The position numbers and the translations under genes were made by a program. The notes under the pieces are model-generated. The model made no database searches. It had not been told where the DNA came from and worked only from the letters and a program-made list of their open reading frames with translations. Shown here piece by piece: positions 30,207 through 39,374 of a stretch of 64,000 bases of DNA (its first letter is position 1; every line of letters begins with the position of its first letter). The stretch is from Nocardia elegans NBRC 108235 (GTDB lineage: Bacteria > Actinomycetota > Actinomycetes > Mycobacteriales > Mycobacteriaceae): NCBI RefSeq assembly GCF_001612845.1, contig NZ_BDBF01000007.1, positions 124,001 through 188,000 of the forward strand, in the 5' to 3' direction.

Positions 30207-31424
30207 ATGCGAATCGTTGTCGGCGTGGGCGGCGGGATCGCCGCCTACAAGGCGTGCTCGCTGGTGCGCAAGTTCACCGAGACCGGGCACCACGTCCGAG
30301 TCATTCCCACCGAGTCCGCGCTGCAGTTCGTCGGTAAGGCCACCTTCGAGGCACTGTCGGGCAATCCGGTGCAGACCGGGGTGTTCGCCGACGTGCCCGA
30401 GGTGCCGCATGTGCGCATCGGCCAGGAGGCCGATCTGGTGGTCATCGCCCCGGCCACCGCCGATCTGATGGCGCGCGCCGCCTCCGGCCGCGCCGACGAT
30501 CTGCTCACCGCCACACTGCTCACCGCCCGATGTCCGGTGCTGTTCGCTCCCGCGATGCATACCGAGATGTGGGAGCATCCGGCCACGATCGCGAATGTCG
30601 CCACACTGCGCGCCCACGGCTCGACCGTGATGGAACCGGCCTCCGGGCGCCTCACCGGCGCCGACACCGGTCCCGGCCGGCTGCCCGAGCCGGAGGAAAT
30701 CTTCGCGCTGGCCTCGCTGCTGCTCGAGCGCTCCGACGCCCTGCCGCGCGATCTGGAGGGCCGCCGCGTCGTCGTCTCCGCCGGTGGCACGCGCGAACCG
30801 CTGGATCCGGTCCGGTTCCTCGGCAACCGCAGTTCCGGCAAACAGGGCTACGCGATGGCCCGCGTGGCCGCTCAGCGCGGCGCCCAGGTCACCTTGATCG
30901 CCGGCAACACCATCGGCCTGGAGCCGCCCGCCGCGGTCGAGGTCGTGCACGTGACGACCGCCGAGCAGATGGGCACGGCCGTCGACAAGCACTCCGTCGG
31001 CGCCGACGCGGTCATCATGGCCGCCGCGGTCGCCGATTTCCGGCCGGCCAACGTGGCCGCCGCGAAAATCAAAAAGGGTGCGCACGAGCCGAATTCGATC
31101 GAACTGACCAAGAATCGCGACATTCTGGCCGGACTGGTGCAGGCGCGCCGCGATGGGCAGCTCGGCGGCCTGGCGATCGTCGGTTTCGCCGCCGAAACCG
31201 GTGACGAACACGGCGACGTCCTGACCCACGCGCGGGCGAAACTGGCACGTAAGGGCTGTGACCTGCTGGTGGTCAATGCCGTCGGCGAGGGTAAGGCGTT
31301 CGAGGTCGACAACAACGACGGCTGGCTGCTCGGCGCCGACGGCACCGAACAGTCGCTCGACCACGGTTCCAAGGCGCTGCTCGCCAGCCGGGTACTCGAT
31401 GCACTGGGCCCACTGTTGCGTTGA
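30207..31424 (+). CDS. coaBC: Bifunctional phosphopantothenoylcysteine decarboxylase / synthetase
   Basis: Protein of 405 aa from ATG 30207, GAAGAGG upstream; a TTG at 30198 is also in frame. It links cysteine to phosphopantothenate, then decarboxylates it, for coenzyme A. The CoaC flavoprotein part has VGVGGGIAAYKACSLVRKF, the catalytic His in PHVRIGQEADL, VIAPATADLMARAASGRADD and APAMHTEMWEHPA. The CoaB part starts near residue 190 with VVSAGGTREPLDPVRF, NRSSGKQGYAMA, AAAVADFRP and a Lys pair in KIKKGAHEP. Confidence 0.96.
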   Translation: MRIVVGVGGGIAAYKACSLVRKFTETGHHVRVIPTESALQFVGKATFEALSGNPVQTGVFADVPEVPHVRIGQEADLVVIAPATADLMARAASGRADDLLTATLLTARCPVLFAPAMHTEMWEHPATIANVATLRAHGSTVMEPASGRLTGADTGPGRLPEPEEIFALASLLLERSDALPRDLEGRRVVVSAGGTREPLDPVRFLGNRSSGKQGYAMARVAAQRGAQVTLIAGNTIGLEPPAAVEVVHVTTAEQMGTAVDKHSVGADAVIMAAAVADFRPANVAAAKIKKGAHEPNSIELTKNRDILAGLVQARRDGQLGGLAIVGFAAETGDEHGDVLTHARAKLARKGCDLLVVNAVGEGKAFEVDNNDGWLLGADGTEQSLDHGSKALLASRVLDALGPLLR

Positions 31425-31550
31425 GCCCCAAGTGATTCGGCCGTGCCGCCGTGGTGGCGACGCGGTCCGCACAGCCGTGGCGGCCGCCGCGGAGGCCCGA
31501 ACGCCGGTGCTCCGCCCGGCCGTGGCAAGTTTGGAATAGTCTGAGGTAAA

Positions 31551-31603
31551 GGGTTGTGCGGTGACGCGATGCCGCTACTGTCGCATCCCGACATGAGAAA
31601 CCC
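31551..31603 (+). promoter_or_regulatory. Structured leader upstream of metK
   Basis: GGGTT (31551-31555) can pair with AACCC (31599-31603), and within it GATGC (31568-31572) with GCATC (31583-31587). The element ends about 20 nt before the metK GTG and just before GAGGGAGAGGG. It does not match the SAM riboswitches I know, so its role is open. Confidence 0.3.
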
Positions 31604-31624
31604 GTTGAGGGAGAGGGAACAACT

Positions 31625-32839
31625 GTGCGCACGTCCGGTAGCCGGCTATTCACGAGTGAGTCCGTCACAGAGGGTCACCCGGACAAGATCTGTGACGCGA
31701 TCAGCGATTCCATCCTCGACGCGCTGCTCACCGAGGACCCGCACAGCCGGGTGGCGGTCGAAACCCTGGTAACCACCGGTCAGGTGCACGTCGCCGGTGA
31801 GGTCACCACCGAGGCCTATGCCGATATTCCGACCATCGTGCGCGAGAAGGTGCTCGAGATCGGTTACGACTCGTCGGCGAAGGGCTTCGACGGCGCCTCC
31901 TGCGGCGTGAACGTCGCCATCGGCGCGCAGTCGCCCGATATCGCCCAGGGTGTCGACCACTCGCACGAGGCGCGTGTCGGTGGCTCCGACGACGAGATCG
32001 AGCGCCAGGGCGCCGGTGACCAGGGCCTGATGTTCGGGTACGCCACCAAGGAGACCCCCGAGCTGATGCCGCTGCCGATCGCGCTGGCGCACCGGCTCTC
32101 GCGGCGGCTGACCGAGGTCCGCAAGTCCGGCGTGCTGCCCTACCTGCGCCCGGACGGCAAGACCCAGGTCACCATCGAATACGAGGGCGACCGTCCGGTC
32201 CGGCTGGACACGGTCGTGCTCTCGACGCAGCATGCGGCGGATATCGACCTGGACAACCTGCTCACGCCCGATATCCGCGAGAAGGTCGTCGACGCGGTCC
32301 TGGCCGATCTGGAACTGCCCAACCCGCTCGACACCTCCGATATCCGGCTGCTGGTCAACCCCACCGGCAAGTTCGTCCTCGGCGGACCGATGGGCGATGC
32401 CGGCCTGACCGGGCGCAAGATCATCGTCGACACCTACGGAGGTATGGCCCGTCACGGTGGTGGCGCCTTCTCCGGTAAGGATCCGTCGAAGGTGGACCGC
32501 TCTGCGGCCTACGCCATGCGCTGGGTGGCCAAGAACGTCGTCGCCGCCGGCCTGTCCGACCGGGTCGAGGTCCAGGTGGCCTACGCGATCGGTAAGGCCG
32601 CCCCGGTGGGCCTGTTCGTCGAGACCTTCGGCACCGAGCAGGTCGACCCGGCGCAGATCTCGAAGGCGATCAGCGAGGTCTTCGACTTGCGCCCGGGTGC
32701 GATCATCCGTGATCTGGACCTGCTGCGGCCGATCTACGCGCCGACCGCCGCCTACGGCCACTTCGGCCGCACCGACATCGACCTGCCGTGGGAGCGCACC
32801 GACCGCGCCGACAAACTGCGCGCGGCCGCCGGTCTCTGA
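31625..32839 (+). CDS. metK: S-adenosylmethionine synthetase
   Basis: Protein of 404 aa, GTG 31625. It makes SAM from methionine and ATP. The signature [19 protein letters not shown] carries the metal Asp; [12 protein letters not shown] and DQGLMFGYA bind ATP; the second signature [19 protein letters not shown] and the ending [12 protein letters not shown] are all present. Length and domains are complete. It stands alone with its own 200-bp leader and a strong terminator 39 nt downstream. Confidence 0.97.
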   Translation: MRTSGSRLFTSESVTEGHPDKICDAISDSILDALLTEDPHSRVAVETLVTTGQVHVAGEVTTEAYADIPTIVREKVLEIGYDSSAKGFDGASCGVNVAIGAQSPDIAQGVDHSHEARVGGSDDEIERQGAGDQGLMFGYATKETPELMPLPIALAHRLSRRLTEVRKSGVLPYLRPDGKTQVTIEYEGDRPVRLDTVVLSTQHAADIDLDNLLTPDIREKVVDAVLADLELPNPLDTSDIRLLVNPTGKFVLGGPMGDAGLTGRKIIVDTYGGMARHGGGAFSGKDPSKVDRSAAYAMRWVAKNVVAAGLSDRVEVQVAYAIGKAAPVGLFVETFGTEQVDPAQISKAISEVFDLRPGAIIRDLDLLRPIYAPTAAYGHFGRTDIDLPWERTDRADKLRAAAGL

Positions 32840-32877
32840 TCGGGTTTGCGCCTGCCGTGGCGGAAGCGGTAGCACCG

Positions 32878-32909
32878 ACGGCGCCCTCCGTTCCGGCGGA
32901 GGGCGCCGT
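32878..32909 (+). terminator. Intrinsic terminator of metK
   Basis: A perfect 13-bp stem (ACGGCGCCCTCCG 32878-32890 with 32897-32909) has a 6-nt loop and ends with a T run. It lies within the long open frame leading into priA, which argues that priA starts downstream. Confidence 0.85.
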
Positions 32910-32997
32910 TTGCGTGCCCGGGTCGTCGCCCGCGGCGCCGCCATCCTCCGACATCCCTGAGGCTTCGAATATAGCGCCGGAAGAGAACACTCCCGAC

Positions 32998-35370
32998 GTG
33001 GCCCGTGAATCACTTCCCGCCCCGGAATCCGTTGCGGTGAAGGAATTATCGCCGCATTCCGAACACGACGCAGCGGAGCCGGCGCCGCTCGGCGAACACG
33101 GTTCGGACGCGGTGGACGACGCGGATCCGCTGACCCCGGCGAAGGGGGCCGGTGAAACCCGGCTCGACAAACCGATCGCCCGGGTGCTGCCGTTGCTCGA
33201 ACCCGCCCATCTGGACCGCGATTTCGACTACTCGGTGCCGCCGGAGATGGATGAACTCGCCCAGCCCGGGGTACGCGTGCGGGTGCGATTCTCCGGCCGC
33301 CTGGTCGACGGATACATCCTCGAAAGGCTCACGCGCACCGAACATTCCGGAAAGATTCAGCCGCTGCAGCGGGTGGTGTCCGGCGAGCGCGTTCTCACGC
33401 CCGAGATCGTTCGCCTGGTATCGGCCGTGGCCGCCCGCTACGCCGGAACGCGCGCCGATGTGCTGCGGCTGGCGATTCCGCCGCGGCATGCGCGCACCGA
33501 GGCGGCCGAACCGAAAACCGTGGAGCTGCCCGAGATTCCGCCCGATTTCCCGGCCTGGTCGCACTACGTGCACGGCGGTTCGTTCCTGTCCGCGCTGCGC
33601 CGGGGCAGCGGCCCGCGCGCGGCCTGGCAGGCGATGCCCGGGGAGCGGTGGCCGCGCCGGCTCGCGGAATTGGCGGCCACCACGGTCGCGAGCGGGCGCA
33701 GTGCGATCGTGATGGTTCCGGACCAACGCGATCTGGACCGGGTCGTCACGGAATGTGCTGCTCTGGTAGGGGATTCGGTGGTGGGCCTGTCGGCCGGGCT
33801 GGGGCCCGCGGCCCGGTACCGGCGCTGGCTCGCGGTGCTGCGTGGCACGGCACGGGTCGTGGTCGGAACGCGCAGTGCGGTCTTCGCGCCGGCGCGGGAA
33901 CTGGGCTTGATCGTGGTGTGGGACGACGGCGACGACACCTATGCCGAACCGCGCGCACCCTATCCGCACGCCCGTGAGGTCGCGATGCTGCGTGCCCACG
34001 ACACCGGCGCGGCCTTCGTGGTGGCCGGGTTCGCGCGGACCGCGGAGGCGCAGGCCATCGTCGAATCCGGATGGGCGCACGACCTGATCGCCGACCGGAA
34101 GACGTTGCGCGCCGGCACTCCTCGAATCCATGCGCCGGGCGACAGCGATATCGCCTTGGCGCGCGATCCGATGGCGCGCGCGATCCGCATCCCCGGCACC
34201 GCCTTCGCCGCGGCGCGCCGGGCCTTGGCCGCCGGTGACCCGGTGCTGGTGCAGGTCCCACGGCGCGGATACGTGCCGGCGCTGGCGTGCGCGACATGCC
34301 GCACCCCGGCCCGCTGCCGGCACTGCAACGGCCCGCTGTCGCTGCCGGAGAACGGAACCTGGGGCAGGCGAGACGGCCGGCGGGCCGTCGATTCCCGGGG
34401 CGGGGCACAGTCCCGGCGTGGATCGGCGCGGTCGGCGGATGATGCGACGGCGGCCGGCCGAGTCGGCGAGACATCGGCCGGGGATCATCGAGCGGAACAT
34501 ACCGGCCCACGGCGTCCGGAGTCCGCACCCTCGGACACGGCTGCGGGCGAACGCCGGCCCGCGGCAGTTCCCTTGGGCAGCAAGGGTTCCGGCGATATCG
34601 CCCAGAGCCCGAGCTGTCGCTGGTGCGGCAAGGTGGAACCGGCCTTCCGGTGCGGCGCGTGCGGTTCCCGGGTGCTGCGGGCGGTGGTGATCGGTGCCCA
34701 GCGCACCGCGGAGGAATTGGGCCGTGCCTTTCCCGGGGTGCCGATCCGGGGTTCCGGCGGCGCCGCCGTGCTGGATTCGGTGCCGGAGGGCCCCCAGGTG
34801 GTGGTCGCGACCATCGGAGCCGAACCCGACGTGCCGGGTGGGTACGCGGTGGCGCTGCTGCTCGACGGCTGGGCGCTGCTCGGCCGGGCGGACCTGCGTG
34901 CCGCCGAGGACGCGCTGCGGCGCTGGATGTCGGCCGCCGCCCTGGTCCGCCCCGCGGGTGAGGTCCTCGTGATGGCCGAACCGTCGCTGCCGACCGTGCA
35001 GGCTCTGGTGCGCTGGGATCCGATCGGCCACGCCCGACACGAACTCGCCGCTCGGACCGAGGTTCGCTTCCCGCCCGCGGTGCGCCTGGCCGCCGTCGAC
35101 GGCACGACCGTCACCATCGGCGAACTCCTCGGTGAGACGGCACTACCGGACGGTGTCGAGGTGCTGGGCCCGGTGCCGCTGCCGCCCGGCGCCCGCACGC
35201 CGTTCTCCGGCGACGCCGCGCCCGCCGAGGTCGAACGGATGATTCTCCGGGTCGACCGGCGAGCGGGCTCGGCGTTGTCGCGCTCGCTGGCCGCCGCCCT
35301 CGCAGTGCGCAGCAGTCATCGCTCGGACGGTCCGTTGCGGGTACAGATCGATCCGGTCGACATCGGCTGA
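32998..35370 (+). CDS. priA: PriA-like primosomal protein without helicase motifs
   Basis: Protein of about 790 aa from GTG 32998, after GGAAGAGA; the frame is open to 32788 but passes through the metK terminator, and the start is uncertain. The PriA DNA-binding domain is seen in ARVLPLLEPAHLDRDFDYSV and VRVRFSGRLVDGYILERL. There is no Walker A, and the DEAH box reads VWDDGDDTYAEPRAPYPHAR, so it cannot be an ATP-driven helicase, as known for actinobacterial PriA. The zinc region has CATCRTPARCRHC and then CRWCG and CGACGS, separated by about 90 low-complexity residues not in standard PriA. It probably aids replication restart. Confidence 0.85.
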   Translation: MARESLPAPESVAVKELSPHSEHDAAEPAPLGEHGSDAVDDADPLTPAKGAGETRLDKPIARVLPLLEPAHLDRDFDYSVPPEMDELAQPGVRVRVRFSGRLVDGYILERLTRTEHSGKIQPLQRVVSGERVLTPEIVRLVSAVAARYAGTRADVLRLAIPPRHARTEAAEPKTVELPEIPPDFPAWSHYVHGGSFLSALRRGSGPRAAWQAMPGERWPRRLAELAATTVASGRSAIVMVPDQRDLDRVVTECAALVGDSVVGLSAGLGPAARYRRWLAVLRGTARVVVGTRSAVFAPARELGLIVVWDDGDDTYAEPRAPYPHAREVAMLRAHDTGAAFVVAGFARTAEAQAIVESGWAHDLIADRKTLRAGTPRIHAPGDSDIALARDPMARAIRIPGTAFAAARRALAAGDPVLVQVPRRGYVPALACATCRTPARCRHCNGPLSLPENGTWGRRDGRRAVDSRGGAQSRRGSARSADDATAAGRVGETSAGDHRAEHTGPRRPESAPSDTAAGERRPAAVPLGSKGSGDIAQSPSCRWCGKVEPAFRCGACGSRVLRAVVIGAQRTAEELGRAFPGVPIRGSGGAAVLDSVPEGPQVVVATIGAEPDVPGGYAVALLLDGWALLGRADLRAAEDALRRWMSAAALVRPAGEVLVMAEPSLPTVQALVRWDPIGHARHELAARTEVRFPPAVRLAAVDGTTVTIGELLGETALPDGVEVLGPVPLPPGARTPFSGDAAPAEVERMILRVDRRAGSALSRSLAAALAVRSSHRSDGPLRVQIDPVDIG

Positions 35371-35417
35371 CGCACAAACGAATTCGGCGTGCCGGGGCAC
35401 GGGGCGCGGGGTGATGT

Positions 35418-36257
35418 TCAGCGGAACATGTCGATATTGCGTCGTGCCCACGCCGAGAAGGGTCGCGGTGCACGGCCGAGGACCGCCTCGACATCGCCGC
35501 TGACCCGCAGTTCCTCGGGCATCGGCGCACCGATGATCGCCAGGGTCGTGTCGGCGGCGTCGGCGGGCATCACGGTGAGCAGTTGCGCGCGCGCCTGCTC
35601 AGCTGTCTGCTCGACGAAACGCACCGGCTCGCCGAGCGTTTCGGCCAGGTCCCGCACCCGATCGCGCGGAGATTCGGGCGCGGGACCGGTCAGCACGTAG
35701 GTCCGGCCGGCGTGACCGGGCTCGCGCAGGGCGGTGGCGGCCACGGCGGCGATATCGTCGGGGTCCACGAAGGGGATCGCGACATCACCGAACGGCGCGG
35801 TGACCGTCCGCTGCGTGCGCACCGCGTCCGCCCACATCGCTGCGTTCGATTGAAAACCGCTCGGCCGCAATATGGTCCATTCCAGTCCCGAGTTCTGGAC
35901 GGCAACTTCGACCTGCTTTCCGAACTGTCCGTGCGAGGCGCTGTCGGGCCGGGTTCCGACGCCCTGTGACGACAACAGGACGATTCGCCGCACACCCGCA
36001 TCGCGTGCCGCGGTCAGCACTCCCGGCACATCTGCGGCCAGCGATCCCGGCGCGAGTAGCAGGAACAGCTGTTCCGCACCATCGAGGGCCGCCGCGACCT
36101 CGCCCGTATTCGTCAGATCGGCCGCAACGTGCCGCACGCCGTGGGGGAGGTGGTCGGGACGGCGGCGGGATACGGCGGTCACCTGCTCGCCGGCTTCGGC
36201 GAGCATCCGCACCAACGGTCGTCCGACATTGCCGGTCGCTCCGGTTACCACAATCAT
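35418..36257 (-). CDS. NAD(P)-binding NmrA/SDR-type oxidoreductase
   Basis: Protein of 279 aa from ATG 36257 (MIVVTGATGNVG). The Rossmann motif TGATGNVGRPLVRML is complete; it lacks a clear YxxxK active site, and instead fits the atypical NmrA/NAD(P)H-binding group, with IVLLSSQGVG and WTILRPSGFQSNAAMW. Such proteins act as quinone reductases or redox sensors. It is divergent from a TetR gene with matching operator copies between them, so that repressor is its probable controller. Confidence 0.85.
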   Translation of the reverse strand: MIVVTGATGNVGRPLVRMLAEAGEQVTAVSRRRPDHLPHGVRHVAADLTNTGEVAAALDGAEQLFLLLAPGSLAADVPGVLTAARDAGVRRIVLLSSQGVGTRPDSASHGQFGKQVEVAVQNSGLEWTILRPSGFQSNAAMWADAVRTQRTVTAPFGDVAIPFVDPDDIAAVAATALREPGHAGRTYVLTGPAPESPRDRVRDLAETLGEPVRFVEQTAEQARAQLLTVMPADAADTTLAIIGAPMPEELRVSGDVEAVLGRAPRPFSAWARRNIDMFR

Positions 36258-36269
36258 CCGCACCCCTAA

Positions 36270-36339
36270 GTTAGTTGACTGACTAACAAGACCGTACGGC
36301 ATGACCTTCGATATGTCTATAGTCAGTTGTATGACTAAC
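36270..36339. promoter_or_regulatory. TetR operator pair between the SDR gene and tetR
   Basis: AGTTGACTGACTAAC (36273-36287) and AGTTGTATGACTAAC (36325-36339) match at 13 of 15 positions. The first is the core of the palindrome GTTAGT-N6-ACTAAC (36270-36287). The second lies in TAGTCA-N6-TGACTA (36320-36337), which covers the tetR start codon. Binding of a TetR dimer would block both promoters. Confidence 0.75.
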
Positions 36340-36912
36340 TCACTCGACAGCAAGCGGTCCGGCGGTAAGCGGGAACGGCTCGCCGCCGCGGCCGCCGAGG
36401 TCTTCCATCGGCAGGGAGTGGAGAAGACGACGATCGCCGACATCGCCCGGGCTGCCGAGGTGCCGGTCGGCAACGTGTACTACTACTTCAAGACCAAGGA
36501 TCAGCTGATCCAGGCGGCAATCGGGGCTCACGCCCACAGCCTGGAGGGCTTCCTTGCCGAACTCGACCGGGAAGCCCGGCCGGCCGATCGGCTGCGGGCG
36601 TTGATCCGGTCCTGGGTCGACCAGCGCGATGTCGCCGCCCGGTTCGGGTGCCCCTCCGGCACCCTGGCTACCGAACTCGACAAACGCACCGACGGTCTGG
36701 AGCGTGAGCTGGCCGAGGTGATGGGCGTCCTGCTGGACTGGGTGCAGCGGCAATTCGAGCAGATGGGCCGCGCCGACGCGCGCGAACTGGCCGTCGCGCT
36801 CATCGCCTCCTATCAAGGAATCTCCTTGCTCACCAACACTTTTCGTGATCCGGAGCTGATGCGCGCGGAGGGCGACCGGCTGGAGCGCTGGATCGATTCG
36901 CTCGCCGCCTGA
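36331..36912 (+). CDS. TetR-family transcriptional regulator
   Basis: Protein of 193 aa from ATG 36331 (MTNSLDSKRSG); the frame is open ten codons upstream, which would lie in operator DNA. The helix-turn-helix is TTIADIARAAEVPVGNVYYY with FKTKDQLIQAA. Its second half includes RFGCPSGTLATELDKR, typical of the TetR_C group related to AcuR. It is divergent from the NmrA-like SDR gene and probably controls both genes through the sites at 36270-36339. Confidence 0.9.
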   Translation: MTNSLDSKRSGGKRERLAAAAAEVFHRQGVEKTTIADIARAAEVPVGNVYYYFKTKDQLIQAAIGAHAHSLEGFLAELDREARPADRLRALIRSWVDQRDVAARFGCPSGTLATELDKRTDGLERELAEVMGVLLDWVQRQFEQMGRADARELAVALIASYQGISLLTNTFRDPELMRAEGDRLERWIDSLAA

Positions 36913-36961
36913 ACCGCCGCGCCCGCTGTGGCGCGTTCCATACTTGTCAAAGATGCATTGC

Positions 36962-36985
36962 CGATATATCGTTGATTGCGTCAAC
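36962..36985 (+). promoter_or_regulatory. Palindromic operator upstream of the PadR gene
   Basis: A perfect CGATATATCG palindrome at 36962-36971 is followed by GTTGA-N5-TCAAC at 36971-36985, ending 15 nt before AGGAGG. It is suited to PadR autoregulation. Confidence 0.55.
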
Positions 36986-37011
36986 GTAAGACGATGCCCG
37001 AGGAGGCAATC

Positions 37012-37668
37012 ATGGAACGCATGGAGAACATGGACAGGTTCGGTCGCGGCCGCCGCCGCGGACCCCGGCCGGATCCGCAGGAACGCGGCGGACACGAACA
37101 GTTCCGTCGCCACCCGCGCGGACACGGCTTCGGGCCGTTCGGCCCGGATTTCGGACCCGGATTCGGTCCGGGCGGCCATGTCGGTCGCGGTCGCGGCCGT
37201 GGTGGACGCGGACGGCGCGGAGATGTCCGCGCGGCGATTCTGCTGCTGGTACAGGAACGTCCGATGCACGGCTACGAGCTGATCCAGCAGATCCGCGAGC
37301 GCAGCGACGACATCTGGCGGCCCAGCCCCGGCTCGATCTACCCGGCACTGTCCCAGCTCGAGGACGAGGGCCTGGTGATCATCGAGAAGGTGGCCGGTCG
37401 CAAAACCGCCAAACTCACCGACGCGGGCGCCGAGTACGTCACCGAACATCGCGACGAACTGGGCGATCCCTGGCAGGACGTCCGCGAGGGCGTCGGCGAC
37501 CAGGCGCTGGACCTGCGCGAGCTGGTCGGCCAGCTGATGGGTGCGGTCGGGCAGGTCGCCCGCGCCGGCACTCCGGAACAGGCCGGTAAGGCGGCCGAGG
37601 TCCTCACCGAGGCCCGGCGCTCGATCTACCGGATCCTCGCCGACGACGACACCACCGCGGCCGAGTGA
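37012..37668 (+). CDS. PadR-family regulator with a Gly/Arg-rich N-terminus
   Basis: Protein of 218 aa from ATG 37012, AGGAGG six bases upstream. Residues 1-75 are Gly, Arg, Phe and Pro rich (GFGPFGPDFGPGFGPGG and RGRGRGGRGRRG), unusual for a DNA-binding regulator but seen in a subset of actinobacterial PadRs. The winged helix is AILLLVQERPMHGYELIQQI, then PSPGSIYPALSQLEDEGLV and the wing KTAKLTDAG. The C-terminal helices (from about 155) would dimerise. Target genes are not evident; the lipase gene 55 nt downstream may be co-transcribed. Confidence 0.88.
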   Translation: MERMENMDRFGRGRRRGPRPDPQERGGHEQFRRHPRGHGFGPFGPDFGPGFGPGGHVGRGRGRGGRGRRGDVRAAILLLVQERPMHGYELIQQIRERSDDIWRPSPGSIYPALSQLEDEGLVIIEKVAGRKTAKLTDAGAEYVTEHRDELGDPWQDVREGVGDQALDLRELVGQLMGAVGQVARAGTPEQAGKAAEVLTEARRSIYRILADDDTTAAE

Positions 37669-37723
37669 GACGAATACCGTTGGCCCGTCGCGCGTACCGA
37701 TCCGGACGGCGCACAATCGGAAT

Positions 37724-38746
37724 ATGGGACGAGGTCGGAAACATCGAGACGGGGGCCTCGCCTGGCGTAGGGCGTTCGCGGCGGTGGCGGCGTGCGGGGC
37801 GGTGTTCGGCGGCAGTGCGAATGCCTGGGCCGAACCTCCCGCATCGCCGCCGCCGGACACCCGCCCGGTGGTGGTCCCGACCGAATGGGGACCACCGCAG
37901 GGCAACCATCTCACCGCCTCGCGCTATCTGAAAGCGCACCCCGGCGCCACGCCGTGGGGCACCAACGATTTCACCTGCCGGCCCAGCGCCCGGCATCCGC
38001 GCCCGGTCATCCTGGCCCACGGGACCGATGCCACCGCCTATACCGACTGGGGCGGTATCGGACCGCAACTCGTCGCCGCGGGCTTCTGCGTCTTCGCGCC
38101 GGACTACGGGGGCAAACCGGATGCGACCAGTTACGGCACCGAAGATCTGTGGGCATCATCGCGACAGTTCGGCGCCTTCGTCGACCGGGTACTGTCGGCC
38201 ACCGGCGCCGACAAGGTCGACCTGGTCGGATTTTCCCAGGGCGCCAACATCACTCGGTACTACATCGACAAGCTCGGCGGCGCTCCCGAGGTCGATCAGT
38301 GGATCGGACTCGCCTCGCCCAGCTACGGCGGCCAGATGTACGGGCTGGTTCCGCTCGCCGATGCCGTGCCGGGTCTGTGGAACGCCTATCGGCAGGTCAC
38401 CTCGCGCGCCGCCGTTCAGCAGGCCGAGGGCTCGCCGTTCATGCGCGAACTCAACGCGGGCGGCGACACGGTCCCCGGTGTGCGGTACACCACCGTCGGC
38501 AGCCGCGTCGACGAGATGATCCAGCCCTACACCAATATCGCCCTGACCGGTCCGGGTGCGCGCAACATCGTGCTCCAGGATCTGTGCCCCATCGACCTGA
38601 CCGGGCATTTCCACATGGTGTACGACCCGTTCGTTCAGCAGCTCCTGCTCACCCTGCTCGACCCCGAGCATGCGCCGCTGCCGCAGTGCGCCTGTGTGCC
38701 GCTGGGCACCGGAATCGGTGAGGTGATCCTGGGCGCGCATTCCTGA
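37724..38746 (+). CDS. Secreted triacylglycerol lipase / esterase
   Basis: Protein of 340 aa from ATG 37724. It has a signal peptide with a basic start, a hydrophobic stretch and a probable cut after AWA (GGSANAWAEPP). The hydrolase core has the oxyanion HGTDATAYTDWG, the nucleophile elbow VDLVGFSQGANI with GFSQG and an acid and His in the C-terminal third (LCPIDLTGHFHMVYD). It fits the class 2 lipase (EstA/LipA) group of actinobacteria. The two C-terminal Cys in PQCACVP could form a disulfide with others. Confidence 0.85.
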   Translation: MGRGRKHRDGGLAWRRAFAAVAACGAVFGGSANAWAEPPASPPPDTRPVVVPTEWGPPQGNHLTASRYLKAHPGATPWGTNDFTCRPSARHPRPVILAHGTDATAYTDWGGIGPQLVAAGFCVFAPDYGGKPDATSYGTEDLWASSRQFGAFVDRVLSATGADKVDLVGFSQGANITRYYIDKLGGAPEVDQWIGLASPSYGGQMYGLVPLADAVPGLWNAYRQVTSRAAVQQAEGSPFMRELNAGGDTVPGVRYTTVGSRVDEMIQPYTNIALTGPGARNIVLQDLCPIDLTGHFHMVYDPFVQQLLLTLLDPEHAPLPQCACVPLGTGIGEVILGAHS

Positions 38747-38807
38747 CGAAACGGATTTCCGGCCGCCCGTAAAATGGGGCGACCGCAATGTCGTCTCGCC
38801 CGGGAGT

Positions 38808-39374
38808 GTGCCTGTGACAATCCAGCCCGTTCGCCTGTTCGGCGATCCCGTCCTGCGCGCCCGCGCGGACGAGGTCGACGCCTTCGACAGGGAACTCGAG
38901 CAGCTGGTCACCGACCTCACCGACACCATGCACGCCAGTCGCGGCGTCGGCATGGCCGCCCCGCAGATCGGGGTCGGCCTGCGGGTGTTCGTCTACGACA
39001 CCGGCGATGCCGCCGGACACGTGGTGAATCCGGTCTTCGAGGTCCTCGGGACCGACGAGCAGACCGGACCGGAGGGCTGCCTGTCGATTCCGGGGCTGCG
39101 CTACGACGTGACCCGTGCCCACCGCGTGGTGGCGCGCGGGGTCGACAGGCACGGTGAGCCGGTGAAATTCGAGGCCGAGGGTCTGCTCGCGCGCTGCGTG
39201 CAGCACGAAACCGATCATCTCGACGGCGTGCTGTACCTGCAGCGGCTGGAACCGGCCACCCGCAAACAGGCCATGCGCGCAGTGCGGGAATCGGAGTGGT
39301 TCGCCGCCGGTAAGACGGTGATGTCGGCGGCCGAGGTCGCCGGCAGTCGTGCCGAGTCCGGGCGGGGCGAGTAG
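38808..39374 (+). CDS. def: Peptide deformylase
   Basis: Protein of 188 aa; GTG 38808 or GTG 38814 (VTIQPVRLFG) could be the start. It removes the formyl group from nascent proteins. Motif 1 is GVGMAAPQIG, motif 2 EGCLSIPG with the Cys ligand, and motif 3 QHETDHLDG with the HExxH-type ligands (HETDH). Its stop is directly adjacent to the fmt ATG, so the deformylating and formylating enzymes are co-expressed. Confidence 0.95.
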   Translation: MPVTIQPVRLFGDPVLRARADEVDAFDRELEQLVTDLTDTMHASRGVGMAAPQIGVGLRVFVYDTGDAAGHVVNPVFEVLGTDEQTGPEGCLSIPGLRYDVTRAHRVVARGVDRHGEPVKFEAEGLLARCVQHETDHLDGVLYLQRLEPATRKQAMRAVRESEWFAAGKTVMSAAEVAGSRAESGRGE

